Source of the DNA: Candidatus Nanohaloarchaea archaeon
Lineage (GTDB): Archaea; EX4484-52; GLR71
Direction of reading: 5' to 3'
Assembly: GCA_030636885.1 (NCBI GenBank)
Contig: DAOVVY010000047.1
Span: 1 to 6,527 of the forward strand
DNA length: 6,527 nucleotides
Below the pieces are notes generated by a model. That model worked only from the letters and a program-made list of their open reading frames with translations, did not search any database and had not been told where the DNA came from. Below are positions 1 to 4,708 of the stretch, piece after piece. The position numbers were made by a program, and so were the translations under genes. How positions within the stretch are numbered: the first letter of the stretch is position 1; each line of letters opens with the position of its first letter.

Positions 1-4
1 ACAC

Positions 5-559
5 ATGAAAAACGAAATTGAACAATACGCAAGGAATATACTTGAAGGTGAACTGGCCGCAGGCATTGACCATTTTGAGAGAGTCTATTCAAATGCAAAA
101 AAGATCGCAAAGAAGACATTGACTGATTACGACGACCAGATACTTCATGCCGCCTGTTTCTTGCACGACATAGACCAAGATGAACCCCATGCAGAAAAAT
201 CCGCAGAAGTTGCAGAGATATTCCTAAAAAAAATAAATTTTCCTGAAGAAAAAATTACCTTTGTAAAAAAAGCAATAATTACACATCTACCAAACGGCCA
301 ACCAACAACAAATGAAGGAGTTCTATTACATGACGCAGATCTCCTTGATTTCTTGGGTGCAATAGGCATCACACGACTTTCCATCGCAGCCTGGGACTGG
401 TTCGGTGCAAAAGACATGAAAGAAGTCATAAAGACACTAAAGAAATACCGAGAAGTCTACAATTCACTCGTCCTTGACGAAAGCAAAAAGCTCGCAAGCA
501 ACAAGACCATAGTCATGGACATGTTCATAAAACAACTGGAGGATGAACTTAAAGTATGA
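5..559 (+). CDS. HD-domain metal-dependent phosphohydrolase, in hydrogenase operon
   Basis: The 184-residue product has the metal-binding pattern of the HD superfamily: H23 in an H..RV context, H54-D55 in FLHDID, H94 in ITH, and D110/D112 in the DADLLDFLGAIGITR segment. That last segment is characteristic of the YedJ/YpgQ-like branch of small HD hydrolases, whose studied members hydrolyse (di)phosphate bonds of nucleotides; the substrate here is unknown. The helical N-terminus (ARNILEGEL) fits a natural family start, so the ATG at 5 is probably real, although only four bases lie upstream in the window. Its TGA overlaps the ATG of the hydrogenase large subunit (ATGA), and a strong ribosome site for that gene lies in its own 3' end, so the two are co-transcribed and probably translationally coupled. 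It has no homology to hydrogenase subunits. A housekeeping enzyme that merely shares the operon is the alternative to a hydrogenase-related role. Family call is firm, substrate is not. Confidence 0.85.
   Translation: MKNEIEQYARNILEGELAAGIDHFERVYSNAKKIAKKTLTDYDDQILHAACFLHDIDQDEPHAEKSAEVAEIFLKKINFPEEKITFVKKAIITHLPNGQPTTNEGVLLHDADLLDFLGAIGITRLSIAAWDWFGAKDMKEVIKTLKKYREVYNSLVLDESKKLASNKTIVMDMFIKQLEDELKV
538..546 (+). promoter_or_regulatory. Strong Shine-Dalgarno site for hydrogenase large subunit
   Basis: GGAGGATGA lies inside the last codons of the HD gene, 9 bases before the ATG at 556. It is the strongest anti-SD match I see in the window. It supports the 556 start and indicates efficient initiation, coupled to translation of the HD gene. 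Confidence 0.7.
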
Positions 560-1713
560 ATGAAGACACCTGCTACACATTGCCTTTAGGACCTCAGCAC
601 CCCGCACTTGTTGAACCTGAATATCTGAAGGTACACCTTGACGGAGAGACAATAGTCGATGTAGAGATAAATCTAGGTTTCATGCACAGAGGCATCGAAA
701 AAGCACTCCAGCAAAGAACATATCAGCAAGACCGGTTCCTCATCGAGAAAATCTGCGGCATATGCAGTTCAATACACACATTGACATACTGCAACACGAT
801 AGAGAAACTGCTGGATGTTGAGATACCAGAACGTGCAAAATATATACGAATGATAATTGCTGAATTTGAACGAATACATTCACACATGCTCTGGGTAGGC
901 ATTGCAGCCTACGAAATAGGTTTTGACACAGTTTTCCAGATGTCCTGGCGCGACCGGGAACTGGTCATGGAACTTCTTGAAGACCTGTCAGGAAACAGGG
1001 TCAGCTATTCTATGAACACTATTGGTGGCGTGCGCAGAGACATATCAAGAACCATGACTGAAAAGATAAGGACAACAATGGACAAGATAGATTCCAGACT
1101 CCATCATTACATAGACGTTTTCGTAAACGATTCAACAATCACCAAAAGAACAAAAGGTACAGGTATCCTAAAACAAAAAGATGCAATCAGATATTCCGCT
1201 GTCGGACCACTAGCAAGAGCTTCAGGAATAAGTTGCGACATAAGAAAAAAGGCACCATACCTATTATATGACAAAGTAGATTTCAAAGAGATCACACACA
1301 ACACAAGTGATGTAGAATCACGAGCGATAGTACGCTTGAAAGAACTTTTAGAATCCACAAAGATAATAAGGCAATGCCTCCATCTCATGCCAAAAGGAGA
1401 ACTATCAATAAAGGTTCCAGACATAGTACCTGTTGGTGAGGCCATATCCCGCGGAGAGGCGCCAAGAGGGGAAATATTCTATTATGCAAGATCAGACGGC
1501 ACAGACAAGCCTTACAGGATAAAGATAAGGACACCCACACTTGCAAACATACATTCATTGCAACCGATGCTTAAAGGCCAGCAGCTTGCAGATCTGCCGA
1601 TAATAGTCGCATCAATTGACCCATGCTTTTCCTGCACCGACAGAGTGACACTGCTAGACACAAGAACAGGAATTTCAAAGACAGTTGACGAGACATACCT
1701 AAAAAAACTTTAA
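556..1713 (+). CDS. Group 4 (Ech/Mbh-like) [NiFe] hydrogenase, catalytic large subunit (precursor)
   Basis: This is the subunit that carries the Ni-Fe(CN)2CO active site of a membrane-bound, ferredoxin-linked H2-evolving hydrogenase, homologous to NuoD of complex I and to EchE/MbhL/HycE. Both nickel-binding motifs are intact: CGICSSIH (C67, C70, H74) near the N-terminus and DPCFSCTDR (C357, C360) near the C-terminus. This separates it from complex I NuoD/FpoD, which has lost these cysteines. The family GPQHP segment is at 12-16 and GFMHRG at 41-46. At 385 residues it is a normal length for the short Ech/Mbh-type subunits and much shorter than HycE. A 22-residue tail follows R363 and resembles the HycE tail, so proteolytic maturation between R363 and V364 is expected. 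K65 stands where most relatives have Arg (RxCGxC). It is followed directly by the NuoH-like and NuoI-like genes, the order of mbhL-M-N. I cannot assign the exact group 4 subgroup by eye. Confidence 0.95.
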   Translation: MNEDTCYTLPLGPQHPALVEPEYLKVHLDGETIVDVEINLGFMHRGIEKALQQRTYQQDRFLIEKICGICSSIHTLTYCNTIEKLLDVEIPERAKYIRMIIAEFERIHSHMLWVGIAAYEIGFDTVFQMSWRDRELVMELLEDLSGNRVSYSMNTIGGVRRDISRTMTEKIRTTMDKIDSRLHHYIDVFVNDSTITKRTKGTGILKQKDAIRYSAVGPLARASGISCDIRKKAPYLLYDKVDFKEITHNTSDVESRAIVRLKELLESTKIIRQCLHLMPKGELSIKVPDIVPVGEAISRGEAPRGEIFYYARSDGTDKPYRIKIRTPTLANIHSLQPMLKGQQLADLPIIVASIDPCFSCTDRVTLLDTRTGISKTVDETYLKKL

Positions 1714-1716
1714 GAG

Positions 1717-2586
1717 ATGACACCTATGCTATTTGAGATATTGGTATACCCCGGGATCCTTTTTCTTCTCATAGCCTCAATCATATATTCAGGTATCATG
1801 CGAAAACTTGCAGCAAGAATGCAGAACAGGATAGGACCCCCCATATACCAAGTTGTGTATGACTTAATTAAACTTACAGGAAAAGAAAACATACGACCCA
1901 AACAGGCAAAAACAGGATTCACACTATTTCCCGCCATAGCGCTCGCATCAGTGCTTATAGCAGGCATCCTGATACCCATACATACAAAGACAATATCCTT
2001 TACCGGCGATTACATTGCAATCATATATTTCTTGCTCTTCAGTTCAACAGCACTTTTCATCGCAGGTTACGCATCATCTAACAATCTGGCGATTGTGGGC
2101 TCAATACGCGGAATAGTGATGGTATTCGCATATGAATTACCATTCATAATATCAATATTAGTACCCATCTTAGCATTCAATCTTTATTCAATCCAATCTT
2201 TTGATACCTGGCTTATCACACGTTACCCGCTTGCAGCATTATCCTTATTCATATCCATACTTGCAAAAGTAGAAATCCCACCGTTCCATATCCCAAACGC
2301 ACACCAAGAACTAGTAGGCGGATACTCAGTAGAATTTACAGGTAAAAGACTTGCATTGATAGAATTAACAACAATAGTAAAAACATTTGTCCTCATACTG
2401 CTTATGATTACATTATACTTAGGTGGCGCACAGAACATATTTATCCTTCTAATAAAAAGTCTAGCCGTACTTTTCGCACTGACAGTCTCAAGAGTGCTTT
2501 TCGCACGTTTACGGATTGAACAGGCATTAAGGTTCTACTGGATCTTCGCACTTATTGCCGCAATAGACTTGATACGGGTGCTATAA
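1717..2586 (+). CDS. Hydrogenase membrane subunit, NuoH/EchB/MbhM-like
   Basis: This is an integral membrane protein of complex I subunit 1 type, which anchors the hydrogenase's peripheral arm and forms part of the ion path at the interface. About eight hydrophobic segments can be seen (roughly residues 5-25, 68-88, 98-118, 134-157, 169-184, 213-236, 240-262, 270-288). The family signature after the first helix is present: RMQNRIGPP at 34-42 followed by QVVYDLIKLTGKE at 45-57. So are the loop HQELVGGYSVEFTGKRLAL at 196-214 and an intramembrane Glu, E140, in YELP. At 289 residues it matches Ech/Mbh-type subunits. It starts 3 bases after the large-subunit stop and ends 2 bases before the ferredoxin subunit, so it is co-transcribed with both. 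The start is ambiguous: the ATG at 1726 has the better upstream element (GAGATGA, 1714-1720) and would shorten the protein by three residues. Confidence 0.93.
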   Translation: MTPMLFEILVYPGILFLLIASIIYSGIMRKLAARMQNRIGPPIYQVVYDLIKLTGKENIRPKQAKTGFTLFPAIALASVLIAGILIPIHTKTISFTGDYIAIIYFLLFSSTALFIAGYASSNNLAIVGSIRGIVMVFAYELPFIISILVPILAFNLYSIQSFDTWLITRYPLAALSLFISILAKVEIPPFHIPNAHQELVGGYSVEFTGKRLALIELTTIVKTFVLILLMITLYLGGAQNIFILLIKSLAVLFALTVSRVLFARLRIEQALRFYWIFALIAAIDLIRVL

Positions 2587-2588
2587 TC

Positions 2589-2912
2589 ATGAAAATGCTT
2601 TCAGACATAATCAAAAACCTTGTAAGGAAACCTTCCACAGAGAAATACCCATACACCAAAAAGAAGACACCGAAAGGTTTCAGAGGAAAACATGAATATG
2701 ATCGAGAAAAATGCATCTACTGTGGACTTTGCGCAAAAGCCTGTCCCGTACACACGATAGGGGTAATTAGAGATAAAAAGTTCTGGCAGCTTGATTTGTC
2801 AAAGTGTATATTTTGCGCACGTTGCGAAGAGGTCTGCCCAACAAAATGCTTAAAGCTTGGAAATGAATTCGAGATGGCATCCGACAAGAAAGAGGATTTT
2901 ATCATTAAATGA
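2589..2912 (+). CDS. Hydrogenase 2x[4Fe-4S] ferredoxin-like subunit, NuoI/EchF/MbhN-like
   Basis: This 107-residue peripheral subunit passes electrons from soluble ferredoxin toward the small subunit's proximal cluster. It has two complete [4Fe-4S] motifs: C42-x2-C45-x2-C48-x3-C52-P and C73-x2-C76-x2-C79-x3-C83-P, with one extra cysteine at C87. The basic N-terminal stretch with P and Y residues (KYPYTKKKTPKGFRGKH) ahead of the first cluster is typical of complex I NuoI-like subunits and helps distinguish it from a free ferredoxin. It is the last gene of the operon, 2 bases after the membrane subunit. GGTG at about 2576-2579 can act as its ribosome site for the ATG at 2589, with an in-frame ATG at 2595 as alternative. 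It converges on the maturation protease, leaving only 9 bases between the stop codons. Confidence 0.93.
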   Translation: MKMLSDIIKNLVRKPSTEKYPYTKKKTPKGFRGKHEYDREKCIYCGLCAKACPVHTIGVIRDKKFWQLDLSKCIFCARCEEVCPTKCLKLGNEFEMASDKKEDFIIK

Positions 2913-2921
2913 AATATTCAA

Positions 2922-3383
2922 TCAAAAAAATGATTTCAGTATATCTGAAACGATTCCATCACAACCAGCCACACATTCAGCACTCATATCCTCGCCGAAA
3001 CCAAGACCTTTAGGCTGTATCCCTATAAACTCTACTTCACTGCATATATCTTTCTGGATAAAATCAATAAACAGACTGACAGGCAACTTATGCGTAGACA
3101 TCATCTGCCCTTTTATCCTATCGATATCAACAACCTCATAACTTCCAGGAACGCTACCTAAATCAACAGCATCAACAATGATAACTTTCACAGGATTGAT
3201 CTTTCTTATCTTACCAATAAAATTCTCAGGAGCAACACCACAATCAATCACCTGAAACATATCACCTGCATCCGCTTCTAACATATTTTCAACCACATAA
3301 GGCCCGCAAGCATCATCACCCCTGGTAGAATTGCCGATACCGCAGACTACAATAATATCTTCTTTTTTATCACAGACCGACAT
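2922..3383 (-). CDS. hycI: HycI-type [NiFe] hydrogenase maturation endopeptidase
   Basis: This is the nickel-dependent aspartic-type protease that removes the C-terminal peptide of a hydrogenase large subunit once nickel is in place. The 153-residue sequence follows E. coli HycI along its whole length: GIGNSTRGDD at 15-24, GVAPENFIGKI at 49-59, VDAVDLGSVPG at 70-80, STHKLPV at 96-102 and FIGIQPKGLGFG at 119-130. The nickel-recognition residues are present as D24, D71 and H98. An oddity is GDDACGP where GDDGxGP is usual (A25 for Gly). The likely substrate is the large subunit encoded just upstream on the other strand, whose DPCFSCTDR-V site is of HycE type. It is transcribed toward the hydrogenase operon and diverges from hypA across 35 bases, so both maturation genes share one intergenic control region. 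The ATG at 3383 places the GIGN motif at the normal distance from the N-terminus. Confidence 0.93.
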   Translation of the reverse strand: MSVCDKKEDIIVVCGIGNSTRGDDACGPYVVENMLEADAGDMFQVIDCGVAPENFIGKIRKINPVKVIIVDAVDLGSVPGSYEVVDIDRIKGQMMSTHKLPVSLFIDFIQKDICSEVEFIGIQPKGLGFGEDMSAECVAGCDGIVSDILKSFF

Positions 3384-3386
3384 ACC

Positions 3387-3398
3387 ATATATTTATAC
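3387..3398 (+). promoter_or_regulatory. TATA-like box for hypA (leaderless transcript predicted)
   Basis: The element atatatttatac lies with its centre about 25 bases before the hypA ATG at 3419, the usual distance from an archaeal TATA box to the start site. Transcription would therefore begin at or next to the start codon. No Shine-Dalgarno-like sequence precedes the ATG, which agrees with leaderless translation. Confidence 0.5.
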
Positions 3399-3408
3399 CT
3401 ACTACTTA

Positions 3409-3418
3409 AAATATAATC
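3409..3418 (-). promoter_or_regulatory. TATA-like box for the hycI-type protease gene
   Basis: Read on the minus strand this is attatatttt. It lies about 25-30 bases before a start site just ahead of the protease ATG at 3383, giving a leader of only a few bases. It abuts the predicted hypA start site, so the two promoters face each other and overlap. The region is AT-rich throughout, so the exact box is uncertain. Confidence 0.35.
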
Positions 3419-3730
3419 ATGCACGAATTTTCAGCAGTCCAACAGGCAATCGATGAACTTGAAAAGAATCCAAGAGACATAAAAGTCCAGCTAGGATGCA
3501 TGAAAGCCAACAAAGAAGTATTCCTGAACACATTAAAAGAGATGCTGAAAGGTACTGACCAAGAACATCTAAAGATAGAAGTTGAAGAGATTAAAGCAAC
3601 AGGACAATGTGACTGTGGTTTTAAAGGTGAAATAGAAGTCCCTAATCATATCCATTACCTAAGATGCCCAAAATGCGGCAAGGTCTGCAAGACAATTGAA
3701 GGAAATGAAATAATAATAGAAAATTTATAA
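3419..3730 (+). CDS. hypA: Hydrogenase nickel-incorporation metallochaperone HypA
   Basis: HypA binds nickel and, with HypB, delivers it to the hydrogenase large subunit before C-terminal processing. The N-terminus is the invariant MHE, where the amino group, H2 and E3 bind nickel; this also fixes the start codon at 3419. A zinc-site domain lies in the C-terminal half, with C64-x-C66-G and C83-P-K-C86-G flanking the conserved H.HYLRCPKCG region. The first zinc pair is CxC rather than the usual CxxC. The 103 residues are slightly short for the family (commonly about 110-120). It is divergent from the maturation protease and next to a group 4 hydrogenase, which defines its probable client. No hypB or other hyp genes are in the window, so the rest of the maturation set must be encoded elsewhere. 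Confidence 0.93.
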   Translation: MHEFSAVQQAIDELEKNPRDIKVQLGCMKANKEVFLNTLKEMLKGTDQEHLKIEVEEIKATGQCDCGFKGEIEVPNHIHYLRCPKCGKVCKTIEGNEIIIENL

Positions 3731-3765
3731 TAACATAAATGTCAAAAAAGACAAAATCTTAAAAA

Positions 3766-3775
3766 TTATATATAT
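3766..3775 (+). promoter_or_regulatory. TATA-like box for the coiled-coil protein gene
   Basis: The run attatatata, preceded by an A-rich stretch that could serve as BRE, predicts transcription starting near 3796, about 12 bases before the ATG at 3808. A start at this position excludes translation from the upstream in-frame ATG at 3778, which would not be in the mRNA. Confidence 0.5.
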
Positions 3776-3798
3776 AGATGCTAGATAAAATAATAATT

Positions 3799-3803
3799 GT
3801 GAT
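3799..3803 (+). promoter_or_regulatory. Ribosome-binding site (GTGAT) choosing the 3808 start
   Basis: GTGAT is complementary to the AUCAC of the archaeal 16S rRNA 3' end and sits 4 bases before the ATG at 3808. The earlier in-frame ATG at 3778 has no such site and lies within or beside the TATA region, so 3808 is the better start. Confidence 0.5.
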
Positions 3804-3807
3804 TATT

Positions 3808-4197
3808 ATGGATATGCAATTACCTAATCAAACAGACAACACACATAAAGAACAACTTGCGAAAATAAAAGATGAACTTAATAATATAGATCTCTCTGAA
3901 AAAATAAACAACAATCCCACACCACAACCTCAAAACGAACCAACACTTCAATTAAAAACATTACCTAAAACAAGTGCAAACCCTAAAGTTGGACCATTGT
4001 TTGTAAGCATAAACAAATTCAACGAAATAAAATCACAGATTGTTACATTAAAACAAGAATCATCTGAACTTAGACAGATTGTTAATCAGCTCAAAGCAAG
4101 CAGAGATTCAGGTCGTACCCTTCTCCAACAAGCAGTCAACAAAATGGACACTGTAGAGAAAAGTGTTGAGAACATAAACGCAATCATAAAAGTATGA
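3808..4197 (+). CDS. Small coiled-coil protein with PLFVSINK segment, function unknown
   Basis: The product is 129 residues from the preferred start (139 from the ATG at 3778). I do not recognise a named function. Three parts can be seen: a short charged N-terminal helix-like stretch; a linker rich in Asn, Pro, Gln and Thr (about residues 34-60), which looks disordered; and a C-terminal half starting at PLFVSINKFNEIKSQ that is mostly heptad-like, suggesting a coiled coil. It has no signal peptide, membrane segment or cysteine. The PLFV-x-I-x-K motif ahead of a helix resembles small uncharacterised proteins I recall from DPANN archaea, but I cannot confirm that. It has its own promoter and follows hypA by 77 bases, so a link to hydrogenase maturation is not implied. 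Base composition resembles its neighbours. Confidence 0.75.
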   Translation: MDMQLPNQTDNTHKEQLAKIKDELNNIDLSEKINNNPTPQPQNEPTLQLKTLPKTSANPKVGPLFVSINKFNEIKSQIVTLKQESSELRQIVNQLKASRDSGRTLLQQAVNKMDTVEKSVENINAIIKV

Positions 4198-4210
4198 TTG
4201 GTCTAATCTC

Positions 4211-4235
4211 ATATTTTCTTATTCTTATTTTTTCT
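4211..4235 (+). terminator. T-rich terminator after the coiled-coil gene
   Basis: The plus strand carries repeated T-tracts (atattttcttattcttattttttctt region) starting 14 bases after the TGA at 4197. Archaeal RNA polymerase stops at such U-rich runs without needing a hairpin. The tract overlaps the 3' end of the convergent DUF1858 gene, where it encodes the lysine-rich C-terminus, so the two functions are superimposed. Confidence 0.45.
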
Positions 4236-4458
4236 TGACAGCATCATTAAGGTCTGCTACAAGTTTTTTAATGTCCATACCGTGAGCAGCAGCACCTTGT
4301 TCAAGAGTCTCAAAAGAAGCAGCAAAACAACCTATACAATGCAGACCATGCTCTTGAAATACAGGAACAGTCTCAGGATATTTCGTGAATATATCATTTA
4401 TAGGCATATCTTTTGTAATATGCATCTTTTTTTCATCAATCTTTTCATTTTCACTCAT
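4225..4458 (-). CDS. DUF1858-family small redox protein (hybrid-cluster-associated disulfide type)
   Basis: This 77-residue protein matches the DUF1858 pattern: ITKDMPINDIFTKYPETVPVFQEHG (positions 14-38), then CIGC (C41, C44), then ETLEQGAAAHGMDIKKL (50-66). Related domains occur as stand-alone proteins often encoded near hybrid-cluster (prismane) genes, and at the N-terminus of ScdA/RIC-type iron-sulfur repair proteins. The CxxC pair is thought to be redox-active or metal-binding, and the precise role is unknown. The N-terminal tail of about 12 charged residues is extra to the domain. A GGTGA site 5 bases ahead of the ATG supports this start. It follows the ferredoxin gene by 11 bases, and the GGTGA lies just beyond that gene's stop, so they are certainly one transcript. 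No hybrid-cluster protein gene is present here. Confidence 0.88.
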   Translation of the reverse strand: MSENEKIDEKKMHITKDMPINDIFTKYPETVPVFQEHGLHCIGCFAASFETLEQGAAAHGMDIKKLVADLNDAVKKK

Positions 4459-4463
4459 TTAAT

Positions 4464-4468
4464 TCACC
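4464..4468 (-). promoter_or_regulatory. Shine-Dalgarno site (GGTGA) for the DUF1858 gene
   Basis: On the minus strand GGTGA stands 5 bases before the ATG at 4458 and starts 1 base after the ferredoxin TGA. It fixes the DUF1858 start and shows the gene is translated from a shared mRNA. Confidence 0.65.
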
Positions 4469-4469
4469 A

Positions 4470-4682
4470 TCATTTCATCTCTTCAACTTTTATAGCGTCA
4501 ACGGGACAGACATCTTCTGCATCGCGATTACACTGATATGATTTTTCATCAATCTTAAGCAATTTAGGTTGCGCCTTGTCACCTGCCTCATTCATTTCCC
4601 AATTATCAGGACATGCATTAGTGCACGCACCGCAACCGATGCAATCATCTCTTGAAAACACAATCTTATATTCTTTTGTCAT
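4470..4682 (-). CDS. Monocluster [4Fe-4S] ferredoxin with predicted disulfide
   Basis: This 70-residue soluble low-potential electron carrier has cluster ligands C14-x2-C17-x2-C20 and the distant C59-P. Two further cysteines, C24 and C51, occupy the positions that form a disulfide in Pyrococcus furiosus ferredoxin (C21-C48 there), so the same bond is likely. Where P. furiosus has an Asp ligand this protein has Cys (C17), so a conventional all-Cys cluster is expected. Other family landmarks are CPDNWEMNEAGDKAQP at 24-39 and CPVDAIKVEE at 59-68. It lies 26 bases after gdhA and 11 bases before the DUF1858 gene on the same strand. A TATA-like run (cttataaag, minus strand, about 4706-4714) overlaps the gdhA end and could add a second promoter. 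It is a natural electron donor to the membrane hydrogenase in this window, though that pairing is inference. Confidence 0.93.
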   Translation of the reverse strand: MTKEYKIVFSRDDCIGCGACTNACPDNWEMNEAGDKAQPKLLKIDEKSYQCNRDAEDVCPVDAIKVEEMK

Positions 4683-4688
4683 AATTTC

Positions 4689-4696
4689 ATCAACCT
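4689..4696 (-). promoter_or_regulatory. Weak ribosome-binding site (AGGTTGAT) for ferredoxin
   Basis: AGGTTGAT on the minus strand lies 6 bases before the ATG at 4682. It resembles AGGTGAT with one extra T. A similar GGGTTGAT precedes gdhA. Confidence 0.4.
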
Positions 4697-4708
4697 AATA
4701 AATATTCT

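Noticed and set aside
145..429. Minus-strand open frame of 94 codons opposite the HD gene
   Set aside because: It lies entirely antisense to the HD domain with its conserved motifs and has no promoter or ribosome site.
5..559. Cas3-type HD nuclease or start of a CRISPR locus
   Set aside because: The DADLLDFLGAIGI segment belongs to small housekeeping HD hydrolases, and no cas genes, spacers or direct repeats are present.
556..2912. Complex I / F420H2 dehydrogenase (NuoD-H-I or FpoD-H-I) instead of a hydrogenase
   Set aside because: Both CxxC nickel motifs of the large subunit are intact and a cleavable tail is present; complex I subunits lack these. The adjacent maturation genes also point to a real hydrogenase.
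2910..2938. ATCA-A7-TGAT and TGAAAT/ATTTCA inverted repeats between the convergent operon ends, as a bidirectional terminator
   Set aside because: The stems are 4-6 bp, A/T-only or nearly so, and partly inside coding sequence; I could not support a stable hairpin.
2857..3141. Plus-strand open frame of 94 codons across the 3' end of the ferredoxin subunit gene and the protease gene
   Set aside because: It is antisense to the clearly conserved maturation protease and has a low-complexity, Ser/Pro-rich translation with no family features.
3740..3753. TGTC-A6-GACA inverted repeat after hypA as a hairpin terminator
   Set aside because: The stem is only 4 bp and no T-run follows on the plus strand, so it is likely a chance repeat.
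3778..3807. N-terminal extension of the coiled-coil protein from the ATG at 3778
   Set aside because: This ATG lies right behind the TATA-like run, upstream of the predicted transcript start, and lacks a ribosome site, unlike the ATG at 3808.
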